Notes: a model not told the origin generated them from the letters alone. A stretch of DNA of 64,000 bases from Rugalucina vietnamica (GCA_964017185.1 OZ024876.1:10851726-10915725); one strand, 5' to 3'. Shown: positions 22,801-33,611, numbered from the stretch's first letter. Numbers and translations are program-made.

Positions 22801-25800
22801 TATAGATGTATTGATGAAAACAATATCCCTTGTGCACTTTGTCAAAGGTATTTGCAGATCAAGATAAACTGCCTCTTGAGCACTAACCTCCACACAGTTT
22901 GAAAATACATTCCCAATATGCCGGACTTGTTTTTTAAGGTCAAGGTTTCCTCTTCTAGCCTCTTTTGCTGCTGCATCAAGTTGTGCACTCATTCCTCTTT
23001 GTGATTTACTTATATAACCAACTATATATGAAGCACATCCATATGGTTCAAGAACAATCTGAATGTCAAGATTAGCTTTCCAGGCAAGAAGTATGTTTTC
23101 ATTAAATGGATTTATCCTCATTTCCTTTGTTTTACGTTTTAAGAAAACCTTCGGTGCTTTCAAAGAGCTTCTGATGCAACAAATGTAGTCTTCAAAGTCC
23201 ATTTTAGCGATGTTTTGTAGAAATTCGTTAAATGTCATATCTTCATTTTCTTTACACTCATTCATCACTTTTTGGAGCTCTGTATTCTTCTTTTTGTACT
23301 TGTCAACATTCTCCTCAAGAGGGTACAACAACATAGTTCTTGGCAATGGTGGCAATGGAAATCCAAATCGACATATTGGTTTTCCCTTTTTTCTGCAGGT
23401 TCTAGAATGTTTGTGACTTTGAAGTTTAACAAGATCTGCTGTCTTCTCATTATCACTACTGCATGTTAGATACTGATCAACAAACTGAATTATTTCCTCT
23501 TCAGAGTTTGTTTCTAAAGTTGGAGCATTTTCTACCCAAACAAGCATATGGATATGAGGAGAGCCACGCTGCTGAAACTCAACTCTATAAAAATAGTCAC
23601 GTACCTTTCCGACTGGCTCACAACTGCTTTTTAGAATAGTATTGAGGAACTCTTGTACCCTATGATCAAAGTACCTTGAACATGTAACTGGGTCTTTCTG
23701 GACAAGCTTTGTTTTCTGTTGCCAAGTTAGCTTTTCTAATTCCTTTTCAGAATATTCAGTGCCATCATTCAATTTTGCTAACATCTTCAACAGATCTGTC
23801 CATCTAGTATCAGCAGCTGACAATGACATAAACCAAGTAGGCAAGGAAAGTTGTCTAATCATTGCAAAAATGTCTTTCTTGCGCATTTCCAAATAGGCTG
23901 GAGAATTTCGCAGCTGGCGAAATATATAGTAACCTTCATCAAGATTTACAAGTTTGTCCAAATAATTGGAATCTCTAGCTTCAGCTGCTGTGATTTTTTG
24001 GCCTCTTTTTTTACACCTTCTAATGGCTAAGTTGACTTTGTCACTTATTTGTTTCATCTGTAGCTTTTTATGTTTAAAGAATATATTGGGAACTGACTGT
24101 GCAGCTCTCCTGTCAACACTTCGTAATTCCCACTTTACAATGTCACTGTAATGAACTGGCACTACCCTTTCATCCTTGCTGGGCGGGGTCTGGCCACAAA
24201 ATATTGTTGGAAAGCATAAGTACTCAGCCTCTTGATCTTGATATAAGCTTAATGGATGTTGTCCTTCACCTGGTGCAAAAGTGAACACTTTATCATATTT
24301 ATTGTCAATATCAGCATCATCCACTAATGTATCTATATTTCCAACATGATCATTAACATCAATCTCACTGTAATGATCAGATTCATAGTCAGTAGCCTCT
24401 TCAATTGCATTTTCACTACTTTTATCTTGTTCCTGCTTTTCATTTTCTGTACTACTTCTACCCGTGGATTGCTCTTTTGACACTTCCAAAAATTCTCTGA
24501 CTGTATCCTCAGCACTTTCAGTAACTTCCTGAAACCAGCTATCATTAATAACTATGCCAGAATTTTTATATAGTTTGCTATTGTTCATAAGCCAGTGTAA
24601 TGCAGACAAAACTCTTAATGGTCTTACATTTTCTTTGAAATCCACCTTCTTGTATGACAATTTCTTTTTCAGTTGGATGGCAACTGTAAAATTTTCATCC
24701 ATTGGCCTTGGGAGACAGTTTATAGTGGGCTGAATGTCAACAGGTACATTTATAACATTTCCTTTCAAAGAATATTGACCACCACGTGGCAATTCCCTAA
24801 TCTGCATAAATGGGATACGCAGGGCTATTAACCTTTCTTCTAGCTGATGTAAATTGAGCTCTGGAGGCTTGTCTGGCCATTTCATGCCATTAGCAACTGA
24901 TAACTTTGGAATTTTACTATCTTTCAGGGCACTCAAGCAGGTATGACAAATCCATTCTTCATTTCTTAAAGATGTCAAACCTGTACAATGGAGTCTTTTA
25001 CTTTCTGCTGAAATATGGGTGTTCTTTAACATTGAAACACTTTTCCTGAACCATGTCTGATGGCAACATGAACAAGCATATATAGGTCCAATAGAGATAT
25101 CTGAATGGAATTGTTTGATAGCATTTTCAATATTTTCAAAATGTTTATGATGAGGTTTTGAAACAGTATCTGTGTCATGCTTACATCTTTTTCTAGGAAC
25201 ATTTATCTCTGAATTATCTTCAATTTTTCTTTTTTCCTGCCTTACTTGTTGCTTCTTAATTCTCTCACATTCAAGAATATAAGGGTTTTCCCTTGCCTTC
25301 TTTTTAGATGCATTCTGGTATACTCGCTCACGTGCTCTAAAAGCCTGATTTTCCCTTGCTATTTGCTTTGATTTCCTTTCCTTTGTTTTGAATGCCTGAT
25401 TTGTCCTTGCAGATTGCTTTGATTCTCTTTCTTTTGCTTTAAATACAGGGTCTTTTCTGGCTGCTCGCTTCGATTCCAACTGATACACAATTTCTTTGGC
25501 ATTTAAATCAGGATTGGCTCTCACAGATTGCTTTGCTATTCTTTCTTTTGTTCTGAAGACAGGGTCTTTTCTTGCTGATTGCTTTGCTATTCTTTCTTTT
25601 GTTTTGAAACCAGGGTCTTTTCTAGCTGATTGCTTCGATTCCAACTGGTACACAGTTTCTTTGGCCTTAAAAACAGGATTGGTTCTCCTATATTGCTTTG
25701 ATATTTTTTCTTTTGTTCTGAAGACAGGGTCCTTTCTTGCTGATTGCTTTGATTCCAACTGGTACACAGATTCTTTGGCCTTAAAAACAGGATTGGTTCT

Positions 25801-27561
25801 CCTATATTGCTTTGATATTTTTTCTTTTGTTCTGAAGACAGGGTCTTTTCTTGCTGATTGCTTTGATTCCAACTGGTACACAGTTTCCTTGGCCTTAAAA
25901 ACAGGATTTGCTCTAGCAGTCTGCTTTGATTGTTTTTCTTTAGCTTTGAATGCTGTGATTTGTCTACATTTTCTTCTATAAAGTTTATAATACTCCATGC
26001 GATTTTTCTTCCTTTTTTTTCCTAATGCCGCCTTTGATTCTTCAATTGATATGCTTGAAATTCTACTTCGTTTTAATTGTGCTTTGTGAGCTTGTCTCAA
26101 CCTTTGATCATTGAAGTAAGCTTCCATATTTCTATCCATTTGATCTTTAAAACTTCGTGTTTCTTCAGTCATTTTAATTTTGATAGGTAAGAAGTCAAAC
26201 TGTAAGTTGGTGTTGGTATCCAAATTTAAACTGTCATAAAATGCATACATATATGTAACTAAGTCATTGATACTTGTGAAAGTTATCAAACAGGACGTAC
26301 CATCATTTGACGAAAGTCCATTTTCTCCATGGGAATGAGAATCAAAAAATACATACATGTCATTCTTTCTAAATACAGCAGAGCATATGGCTCCAATAGT
26401 TAAGAGCCCTGATGTTGCATACAAAAAGACGGATTGCAATACTTCGTGAAGTGTTGGCAAACCAAGATTTTGAGTATCAAGAAGCACACCACTTACAATA
26501 GGCAATTTCTCAGATGTAAATTTTCCTATCTCTACCTTAAAGTCATCTGGAATTTCTTCTAAAGTCAGCAGGTGGTTAACAAATTTTCCATCCTCTCTTA
26601 ATTTTTTTATAACACTTTGATACAGAACATCTCCCTCACAAAGCACCTTGTCTAATATAGAGCTTTTTTCGGTATCAAGGCATGAAGAGTATGACAGCAT
26701 ACATAATGCGTTACATGTGCATTGATATCCTCTTGATTGCTCAGAAAATCTGACATCATTCTGGTGAAAACTTCCAAAGACCAAATCACAGGCATTCCAC
26801 AATTGTACCGATGATTTTACTGCTTGGTAACACACCACATCATTATCTAATCCCGGTTCTGATGAATCTCTGTTGACATGAGGCTGTGCTGTAATGTCTT
26901 TCTTATGCCATGCATGTTGTTGGAACATTGTTTTTTGTGAACAAACCGTTATATCCTGTCTTTCAGACAAATTTTCAATGTTTCTTGATTGATAATCAGC
27001 ATCCACACCAGGAAAAGTATCGAGAAATACTGCATCAAAATCTGTCTGTACATTTGATTTAACATTTTCTATGAGCTTGCTGAGATCAATAACTAACTGT
27101 TGAAACTCATTTGTATTTGCCTGATTGTCTTTGTTAGCCCTTTTTTGTTCTGAATCAAGACTTGTCAATAAAGCATCCTCTAACAAATCATTATGCTGAA
27201 ACTCAGTCTGTTTATTTTGTATATTTTCACCTTCTAATTCAGTGTTGTATACTGACTGTTTTTGATTATATGCCTGTTTCTTTTCATGTATAAACACCGG
27301 CATCTTTTCCGGACTTAGTGCCTGCATCTTTTCAGGTCTTAATGCCGGCTTCCATTCCGGACTTTGTGCCCACTCGCTGATGGGACTAAATGCCGGCCTC
27401 CTTTCCGGACTTTGTGCCCACTCGCTGATGGGACTTAATGCCGGCCTCCTTTCCGGACTTTGTGCCCACTCGCTGATGGGACTTGTCGATGATTCATACT
27501 TACCTGTCCTCCAGTCTGTCCTCTTGCTCTTTGACTTTTTCCACCCTTTCCTCTTAGGCAT
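19879..27561 (-). CDS. Helentron (Helitron2-type rolling-circle transposon) polyprotein, 2560 aa
   Basis: One unbroken frame from ATG at 27559-27561 to TAG at 19879. Order of parts: three 15-residue repeats of SPISEWAQSPERRPA (about 27-72); a cysteine protease-like domain (about 265-440; Cys box GYQCTCNALCML, His box FFDSHSHG) of OTU or herpesvirus-tegument C76 type; tandem basic repeats (about 540-760); a Cys-pair region (ACSCCHQTW, WICHTC; about 830-890); the Helitron Rep domain with HUH motif GSPHIHMLVW (about 1333) and the two-tyrosine motif YIVGYISK (about 1512); a PIF1-type helicase with Walker A GGAGVGKS (about 1882), Walker B IIIIDEIS (about 1968) and a late motif VHYVAFSRVKK; and a C-terminal endonuclease/exonuclease/phosphatase domain with FAETRL, ILGDFN and SDHK. 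The fused endonuclease marks the Helentron branch. Intact motifs suggest recent activity. Element termini were not found. Confidence 0.93.
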   Translation of the reverse strand: MPKRKGWKKSKSKRTDWRTGKYESSTSPISEWAQSPERRPALSPISEWAQSPERRPAFSPISEWAQSPEWKPALRPEKMQALSPEKMPVFIHEKKQAYNQKQSVYNTELEGENIQNKQTEFQHNDLLEDALLTSLDSEQKRANKDNQANTNEFQQLVIDLSKLIENVKSNVQTDFDAVFLDTFPGVDADYQSRNIENLSERQDITVCSQKTMFQQHAWHKKDITAQPHVNRDSSEPGLDNDVVCYQAVKSSVQLWNACDLVFGSFHQNDVRFSEQSRGYQCTCNALCMLSYSSCLDTEKSSILDKVLCEGDVLYQSVIKKLREDGKFVNHLLTLEEIPDDFKVEIGKFTSEKLPIVSGVLLDTQNLGLPTLHEVLQSVFLYATSGLLTIGAICSAVFRKNDMYVFFDSHSHGENGLSSNDGTSCLITFTSINDLVTYMYAFYDSLNLDTNTNLQFDFLPIKIKMTEETRSFKDQMDRNMEAYFNDQRLRQAHKAQLKRSRISSISIEESKAALGKKRKKNRMEYYKLYRRKCRQITAFKAKEKQSKQTARANPVFKAKETVYQLESKQSARKDPVFRTKEKISKQYRRTNPVFKAKESVYQLESKQSARKDPVFRTKEKISKQYRRTNPVFKAKETVYQLESKQSARKDPGFKTKERIAKQSARKDPVFRTKERIAKQSVRANPDLNAKEIVYQLESKRAARKDPVFKAKERESKQSARTNQAFKTKERKSKQIARENQAFRARERVYQNASKKKARENPYILECERIKKQQVRQEKRKIEDNSEINVPRKRCKHDTDTVSKPHHKHFENIENAIKQFHSDISIGPIYACSCCHQTWFRKSVSMLKNTHISAESKRLHCTGLTSLRNEEWICHTCLSALKDSKIPKLSVANGMKWPDKPPELNLHQLEERLIALRIPFMQIRELPRGGQYSLKGNVINVPVDIQPTINCLPRPMDENFTVAIQLKKKLSYKKVDFKENVRPLRVLSALHWLMNNSKLYKNSGIVINDSWFQEVTESAEDTVREFLEVSKEQSTGRSSTENEKQEQDKSSENAIEEATDYESDHYSEIDVNDHVGNIDTLVDDADIDNKYDKVFTFAPGEGQHPLSLYQDQEAEYLCFPTIFCGQTPPSKDERVVPVHYSDIVKWELRSVDRRAAQSVPNIFFKHKKLQMKQISDKVNLAIRRCKKRGQKITAAEARDSNYLDKLVNLDEGYYIFRQLRNSPAYLEMRKKDIFAMIRQLSLPTWFMSLSAADTRWTDLLKMLAKLNDGTEYSEKELEKLTWQQKTKLVQKDPVTCSRYFDHRVQEFLNTILKSSCEPVGKVRDYFYRVEFQQRGSPHIHMLVWVENAPTLETNSEEEIIQFVDQYLTCSSDNEKTADLVKLQSHKHSRTCRKKGKPICRFGFPLPPLPRTMLLYPLEENVDKYKKKNTELQKVMNECKENEDMTFNEFLQNIAKMDFEDYICCIRSSLKAPKVFLKRKTKEMRINPFNENILLAWKANLDIQIVLEPYGCASYIVGYISKSQRGMSAQLDAAAKEARRGNLDLKKQVRHIGNVFSNCVEVSAQEAVYLDLQIPLTKCTRDIVFINTSIPEERIFLLKPKAALDELPAESTDIESENVIQRYSKRPRQLGKFCLADYVSKIDVIYPKGNKLPEKFDDTNDDDSFVSSSEDEGHESLDESDTKTSDLLFKAKNGTKYKKRKVPRIIRYVKYNQKKDPENYFREQLMLFVPWRNELKDLIGCFGTYEAHYNSVQTSLISKRNEYEHHAEELELARQMMEAEERDYDQIAPNAEQENREAEEEGSGESEKFVCFNPSRVVEQRHYDIGIELQSTCSVPPVETNSILLPEEEYLGLLRSLNLRQREFFNHIVHWIKCKDEPVYAFLTGGAGVGKSVVIRALYQSLFRILNLKDGENPDEKRILLCAYMGFAAFNISGQTICSAFHRKMYQKGTNHLSADELNTFRIKYRHLKIIIIDEISMVGNMTLSFIDTRLQQLMGTKEVFGGLSVIAVGDLFQLKPVGDYLICLDLKKGASSLGRNLWKELFTMYELVDIMRQKDDLAFAQLLNRLRLNEMTEEDKQKLQTRVVDRETGDYPKDALHLFAMNCYVDKHNDTILSQLPGEKFVIPCHDSVVSANIPASRHQSLIDNLPKDYGQTGQLKKSLTVVVGMIVVHTANVDVEDGLTNGATGVVKHVDFRWMEGTNRPSIIWVLFDDPRVGRATREKNKKFYNSSIHSDWTPVFETQRTFIVNYKTFQRSQFPVTPASGKTVWKAEGATVDKVVVDLSQIVTKKIPHVHYVAFSRVKKLEDLYILNMNEAAMALDDDVTIEMQRLRTDAALELCYVPLYKIGSDKTKIAFNNARSLHKHYKDVQFEPNVLAADIIGFAETRLCSRDENVHFALKRFRLIRLDDTVKETNNRPYHGLALYVKEYLQIQKVVKMQCKSFEFIFTNTFSIQRSYVQVVVLYKYPKSSQTDFRKDLNCHLRPVIDLNAKLVILGDFNIQIDGTSTGFVDFVETLFGCMQQIKQCTTDSGSVLDLIFSNSEGLCDVIEAYWSDHKLIYCAIDK
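25290..25935 (-). repeat. Coding tandem repeats in the Helentron polyprotein
   Basis: Repeats of about 38 codons (114 bp), each built from shorter basic blocks such as SKQSARKDPVFRTKE and YQLESK. Three nearly identical long units (about 25630-25900) are followed by more diverged single blocks. They probably form a basic, helical, nucleic-acid-binding region. The near-identity of the long units points to recent expansion. Confidence 0.85.
27355..27495 (-). repeat. Three 45-bp coding repeats (SPISEWAQSPERRPA)
   Basis: Three near-identical 45-nt units encode SPISEWAQSPE(R/W)(R/K)PA near the N-terminus, followed by degenerate PEKMQALSPEKM units. The same repeat appears again in the decayed copy at about 28540-28720. 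Confidence 0.85.
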
Positions 27562-27599
27562 CTTTACTCAATCTGAAAATATAAAAGAAGACACCATTT

Positions 27600-27735
27600 A
27601 GCAAGACACATTAACTAACATTAACTCCCAACAGTACTGGTTAAGCATGGGAAGCATTGGTTCCATCCCGACATGACTGAAAATGTGTTGACTGGGATGT
27701 TAAGCAAACAAAATAAATAAATAAATAAAATATAT
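27600..27735 (+). repeat. SINE 3' fragment upstream of the Helentron
   Basis: Matches the body and tail of the SINE at 5327-5534 (cacattaact..., cccgacatgactgaaaa, ttgactgggatgttaagc) and ends in an (aaat)n tail. It lacks the tRNA-like head. It lies about 40 bp upstream of the Helentron start codon. Confidence 0.75.
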
Positions 27736-27739
27736 ATTT

Positions 27740-28139
27740 TCCTTGTGAAAAAAAATGGACCCAATTCTTCTGAGTAGGAGTAACTTTTTAGGGTTAATCA
27801 CATATGGGGGAAACAAACTTAATTTTAGTTTTGGCAGGGTGAGGGGTGGGCAGAGGGGGGGGGGGAGGATTTAAACGAAAACAAACACATTTATATTTTT
27901 GCATTTATTCCATTACATCATCATATAACAATATATTCACCTCTTCCATGCCTCCAATACCCAATCCCCTACCACCCCTATGAGAATCAAATTAAGTTAA
28001 AATGGAGGAAACAAAATGTTCAAATATATGTTATTTTTAATCTTTTCTGAAGGAAGTTTTTGTTTATAAATCTACTTTAAACACAGCTAGAACTTTTTCT
28101 CAGTTCAATAAAATTATATATGATGAATAAATTTTCAAT
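27740..28139. other. Non-coding spacer between Helentron copies
   Basis: AT-rich with one G-rich run near 27840-27870 (eleven or more G). No frame, RNA gene or recognised repeat seen. Confidence 0.4.
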
Positions 28140-29040
28140 CTGCATTTTATTTGTATATTATACTCACCCTCATAAAGTACCATTTCTAATAGTGAACTTT
28201 ATTCTACATCAAGGCAAACTGAGTATGCCAATGCATGTGCACTTATAACCTCTAGACTGTTCGGAAAAAGTTTGCATCATTTTGATGAACACTTCTAAAC
28301 ACAATGGTACTTAAATAATCTGAAGAATGGTTATCTGAGATTTTTGTGTTCGAAGTATTAGGCAGATTTGTTTCATGACTATACACAGAAGCATTTTCTA
28401 GTTAATAATTGTACTGTAATTCACAGTGTCATCATTTCTTGAATTAGTGCCTGTATTATTTCAGGACTTCATGCCGGCATCATTTCCGGACTGTCATTTG
28501 CATGTATTCTTTAAAGTCTTTATGCCGGCTTCCTTTCCGGACTTGTTGCCCACTCGCTGATGAGACTTGGTGCCCACTCACTGATGGAACTTGTTGCCCA
28601 CTCGCTGATGGGGCTTAATGCTGGCTTCTTTTCCACACTTTGTGCCCACTCACTGATGGGACTTAATGCCGGCCTCCTTTCCGGACTTTGTGCCCACTCG
28701 CTGATGGGACTTGTCTATGATTCATACTTACCTGTCCTCCAGTCTGTCCCCTTACTCTGTGAATTTTTCAGGTCTGAAAATATAAAAGAAATCATTTAAA
28801 TCTAAGCATCTACACCAAAAAAGCACTGTGTTATGCATCAAAAGCTACCAAGTGGATGCACAAATCAGCTGCAAAAACCCACAGACTCTTCATGTGACCT
28901 GGAAAATTTAACAATTTTTTTTGCTTCCAAATGAAATTCATTTTTGACTAATCAAATTTTCAACGGCTCTTGATTGATAATCAGTTCCACACCAGGAACA
29001 GTATCAAGAATACTGCATTAAAATCTGTCTGCACAATTGA
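28140..29040 (-). pseudogene. Decayed fragments of a Helentron N-terminal region
   Basis: Stretches here match, with many changes and large gaps, the intact Helentron at 26630-26790 (protease Cys-box region, matched by 28180-28310), 26975-27055 (matched by 28950-29035) and the SPISEWAQ repeats plus start region (matched by 28440-28790). No long frame survives. They are either an older copy next to the intact one or a scrambled 5' duplication. The order differs from the intact gene, which argues for at least two fragments. Confidence 0.7.
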
Positions 29041-31308
29041 GCATGTCGGACATCTTGGTCAAGTGACCTGGACAATTTACATAGTTTTAGGTCCCACTTT
29101 CTAAGGAGGCTCCACATGCAGTTTGGCTTTGATTGGCCAAGCAATTTTCGACAAGAGGATGCCTGACTATTTCTATCAATTACATTTATAAAAGCCCTGA
29201 GACAGGGGCAGATAACCCCCTGGGACTAAGAAGATTTTTAAAGGTTTTGCTATATATAGCCATGGCGGCCATCTTGGTCATATGACCTAGACCATTTATC
29301 CAAACTTTCGTTCACCCTTCCTAAGGATCCTCTGCACAGTTGGCTTTGATTAGCCAAGAGGTTTCGGAGAAGAAATAATTTGAATATTATGGTCATATAC
29401 ATGTATACAGCCTCAGGGCAGAAGCAGACAACCCCTTGGGCCCATAATATTTTCAGAAGCATAAATCTTCTGTCCGTTTGCTCATTCCTAGCAAGTTTTC
29501 GGACATTAAATTACATTTTCATATTTTCCCCCATTCAAATGAATGGGAAACCTAACATGACCTTGCCATTACATAGTTCAAGGTCATCACAGGGTCATGA
29601 TTTATACAAACTTTGTAGAGCTCCATTGCCTGATGCTTCATGCCAAGTTTTAAAATCATAGGCCTTCTGGTTCTGAAAAAGAAATTTTTTAAACATTTTT
29701 AAAGGTTTTTGCTATTTATAGACATGGTGGCCATCTTGGTCATGTGACCTTGACCATTTATACAAACTTACATCCACTCTTCCTATTGATGCTCCACATA
29801 AAGTTTGGCTTTAATTGGCCAAGCGGTTTCAGAGAAGAAGATGTTTGAATATTATGGTCATACACATGTATATAGCCCCGGGGCAGGGGCAGACAACTGT
29901 CTGGGCCCAAAATATTTTCATTTACATAAATCATCTGTCCATTTGCTCATTCCTAGCAAGTTTTTTGACAATATATGACATTTTACTATTTTTTCATGGG
30001 CAGCCTAAGTTGACCTTGCCATAAAAAAGGTCAAGGTCATCCCAGGGTCATGATTTATACAAACTTTGTAGAGCTCCATTGCCTGATGCTTCATGCCAAG
30101 TTTCAAAATCATACGCCTGCTACTTCTGGAGAAGAAGATGTTTTAAGGTTTTTGCTATTTATAGTCATGGCGGCCATCTTGGTCATGTGACCTTAACCAT
30201 TTATACAAATTATCATTCTCTCTTCCTATTGATGCTCCACATAAAGTTTGGCTTTAATTGGCCAAACGGTTTCAGAGGAGAAGATGTTTGAATATTATGG
30301 TCATACTCATGTATATAGCCCCAGGGCAGGGGCAGACAACCCTTGTGGCCCAAAATATTTTCATAAACACAAATCATCTGTCCATTTGCTCATTCCGAGC
30401 AAGTTTTTTACCAATATATGATTTTTTCCTATTTTTTTCCCATTCAAATTCATGGACGGCCTAAGTTGATCTTGCTAAAAAAAGGTCAAGGTCATCCCAG
30501 GGTCATGATTTATACAAACTTTGTAGAGCTCCATTGCCTGATGCTTCATGCCAAGTTTTAAAATCATAGGCCTACTAGTTCTGGAGAAGAAGATTTTTTA
30601 AGGTTTTTGCTATTTATAGCCATGGCGGCCATCTTGGTCATGTGATCTTGACCATTTATACAAGCTATCATTCACTCTTCCTAATGATGCTCCACATAAA
30701 GTTTGGCTTTAATTGGCCAAGCGGTTTCAGAGAAGAAAATGTTTGAATATTATGGTCATACACATGTATATAGCCCCGGGACAGGGGCAGACACCCCTCT
30801 GGGCCAAAAATATTTTCATAAACATAAATCAACTGTCCATTTGCTCATTCCTAGCAAGTTTTTTGCTATTATATGACATTTTCCTATTTTTTCCAATTCA
30901 AATGCATGGGCAGCCTAAGTTGACCTTGCCATAAAAAGGTCAAGGTCATCCCAGGGTCATGATTTATATAAACTTTGTAGAGCTCTATTGCCTGATGCTT
31001 CATGCCAAGTTTCAAAATCATAGGCCTTCTGGTTCTGGAGGAGAAGATTTTTAAAGGTTTTTGCTATTTATAGCCATGGCCGCCATCTTGGTCATGTGAC
31101 CTGGACCATTTATACAAACTTTCGTTCCCCCTTCCTAAGGATGCTCCACGTGAAGTTTGGCTTCGATTGGCCTTGTGGTTTCAGAGGAGAAGATCTTTGA
31201 AATTGTGAACGACGGACGACGGACGACGGACGACGACGGACGACGACGGACGACGGAGCATGGGTATACTATAAGCTCACCTGTGAGCCTTCGGCTCAGG
31301 TGAGCTAA
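29036..31308 (+). mobile_element. HINE-like element (type B core), five units, 5' truncated
   Basis: Five tandem units of about 450 bp (markers 'gccatcttggtcat' near 29268, 29729, 30172, 30627 and 31082), then an ACGACGG microsatellite (31208-31258), hairpin GCTCACCTGTGAGCC/GGCTCAGGTGAGC and CTAA. The left palindrome is absent; the element abuts decayed Helentron fragments. Confidence 0.75.
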
Positions 31309-31690
31309 CAAAGGCACTGATCTGCTTCGCAGTTACTGCGAATCTGATCTGCACCTTTGCTTTCACATATGCAAAATGTTGGATTTCTCATGATGCGACT
31401 CAAATGCTCTCCCCAGCACAGAAGATGACGACAAGAAGCATTTCAATATCTGTTTACAATAAAAGAGCCTTCGAATGAGAAACAACAATTTGCATATGCG
31501 AAAAGAGAAACAACAATTTGCAAATGCGAAAACAATGTAACTGCACAGCTGCTCAGCACCTTTGTTTTCGCCACATGGAATGATATCCAAAGCTTCAAGC
31601 TTCTAGCTTTATGCTGTGACTGTACAGCTGGGTTTCTGTCGGACCTGGTCGGAAACCCAAATTGTTGGTTTTCTCATGCACAAGATCAAA
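31309..31690. mobile_element. Two hairpin element A pieces
   Basis: 31309-31395 carries the hairpin and one end (ggatttctcatgatgcgactc); 31485-31680 carries a second hairpin-side piece ending 'gttggttttctcatg'. Confidence 0.65.
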
Positions 31691-31898
31691 ACTAATAGAC
31701 CTTACTACATGTACTAGGTACATGTAAGCTGTTAAAGTCATGCAGAAGCAGTCATTAAGCAGTTTCCTCATGGTTAAATGTAAAAGAAAAACTTTTAATT
31801 TATTTTTCATAAAAATCAGAAAATACAATTAAAATGTTCTTATTAAAGAAATTTATGTATCAGAAAAAGAAAATAGAAAAATTGCAAAATCACATACA

Positions 31899-32169
31899 TC
31901 AGGGAAACATCTCTGTGCAATGAATACCCCCCTCAACCCCACTTTTATATAGAAAAACAGGGGTATGCAGGGGTATACCTATTTTTCTTATTTTTGCTCC
32001 AGAACATAGATTGTGGGTACTCGTTAGAACCGCCTCGCTGAGACGGTTCTATCGTGTACCCACTATCTATGTTTTGAGCAAAAATAAGAAAAATATCAAA
32101 ATTTTTCCAGTGAAAATTTTCATTTTAACAACCAAAAACATTTTCTGTATGGGCATGTTTTTGTAATAC
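31899..32169. mobile_element. Hairpin element B, complete copy
   Basis: Both arms and the GTTAGAACCGCCTCG-type hairpin (about 32020-32050) are present; ends are diverged. Confidence 0.78.
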
Positions 32170-33611
32170 AATCACAAAAGCAGCTGCAAGACACAGTCCC
32201 GAAACTATTATTCTGCATCTTTGATAATGCAAACATTGTGGAACTTAAGCATTGGTACATGAAATACAGCTGGATTGGTCTTGCATTATCCAGTTGCAAG
32301 AGGTGTACTTTTATAGGAATGATGGTTCAATAACATAAATTATCATAACTAGAAATTGGCTGCAAGCAAGGCTTTCAATATACCACCTGCAAAATTATCT
32401 GAAGCTTGTGTCAAACATGCAGAAAAATTGACCAATGTTATCAAAGTGGACAATCATGTGACAAAGATTGTATTGTATTGTATACATGTACTTTGTACTA
32501 GTATACAGACAGAAGCAGTAAGCAAATCAGTTATAACTTTCTTAAAACTGGGTAAAATTTCATGAGGTAAAGTGGACATACCCCGGAATTTTATGCTCCA
32601 AACAGTTTTACAACCGTAAGTTTTATCATTAGAAGTTATTCAGCAAAGATGTCCAAATGCTGACGAAATGACAGAAAGGAGGAATTACAGACATGCTGAA
32701 AACAGTGTACCCCTAAAACTTCATTTTGCGGGGGTATAATTACAAAATGTATATCTGGCAGTAAAAATCTAATTGATAACTGGATATTATCTATTCAAAA
32801 GCCAGAAGAACATGAGCCATGAAGCTGTATTCCAGCCTAAAATTTAGATCCTGGGCCATCAGAAATGAAATAATGTATTCTTCAAACTCACAGCCCCTTA
32901 TTCAGGGAAGCTAACACATGAATAAAGAGAATGATGGCCAACTTTTATTTTTTCTTATAGGCATTTGTAAATGGAAATAGTCACTGATTCTTTTCCATGA
33001 ACTTATAAGTAAGGTCGGTTGTTATGGTCAATTTTAAAGACATCAACTGTAATTGTAAACGTTCATGGCCATATTTCATATCAAAGCGGTGTCAGGATGA
33101 GTATATTTAGTTTCTGTAGATGTATTTATAGAGAGACAGTACAGGTTCAAAAGTAAATTTGCATTCAATCTATGTGTATTGCATTAATGTTTAGAAATGC
33201 ATATTCCAGAACTAATTTCAAAATTGACAAAAATAGTATCACTGACTTTCAAAATATGCCAAAATACTTATGCAAAAATTAAAAATAAAGAGCAAGGCAT
33301 TTTCATCTTTGAAAGTACCATATTTAAAAAGAAGGGAGAATCCTAATCTAATCAGTAGAAATCCTTTGAACCTTGGGCTGTACAATAACAAAAGACACCT
33401 AGATGTCCATAATTTTCTGTTTATAGAAAGAAGAGTTGCACTATCTTTGCAGCTAAAATAAAGGCAGTGATCAGCTGTTCAGTTACTGCCTTGCAAATCT
33501 ACATCATGGTACTCATGTACATGAAAATCAAGTTATCTAAAACACAAAAGCGGAAAAGGTTAAGAGCTGTCGCATGATAGCACACTCGACTGCATTTGAC
33601 TTTGTCAACTA
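32170..33611. other. Stretch without recognised features
   Basis: AT-rich, no frame with coding character and no repeat recognised; 33430-33490 may hold a small element A remnant (gagttgcactatctttgcag). Confidence 0.4.

Noticed and set aside
25496-25981. 161-codon plus-strand frame opposite the Helentron
   Set aside because: Antisense shadow of the 114-bp coding repeats.
29380-31000. Several plus-strand frames with a shared peptide (MAKRFQRR..)
   Set aside because: Each comes from the same place in the HINE core units, is short, and starts in non-coding repeat sequence.
16479-31308. The idea that one large Helentron spans from the left-end palindrome at 16479 to the hairpin at 31308
   Set aside because: The two ends are in the same orientation as HINE copies elsewhere, the interior contains other elements and decayed fragments, and nothing shows that these ends belong to the intact polyprotein.
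33270-33461. 63-codon plus-strand frame
   Set aside because: AT-rich, no homology recognised and no splice signals in context.
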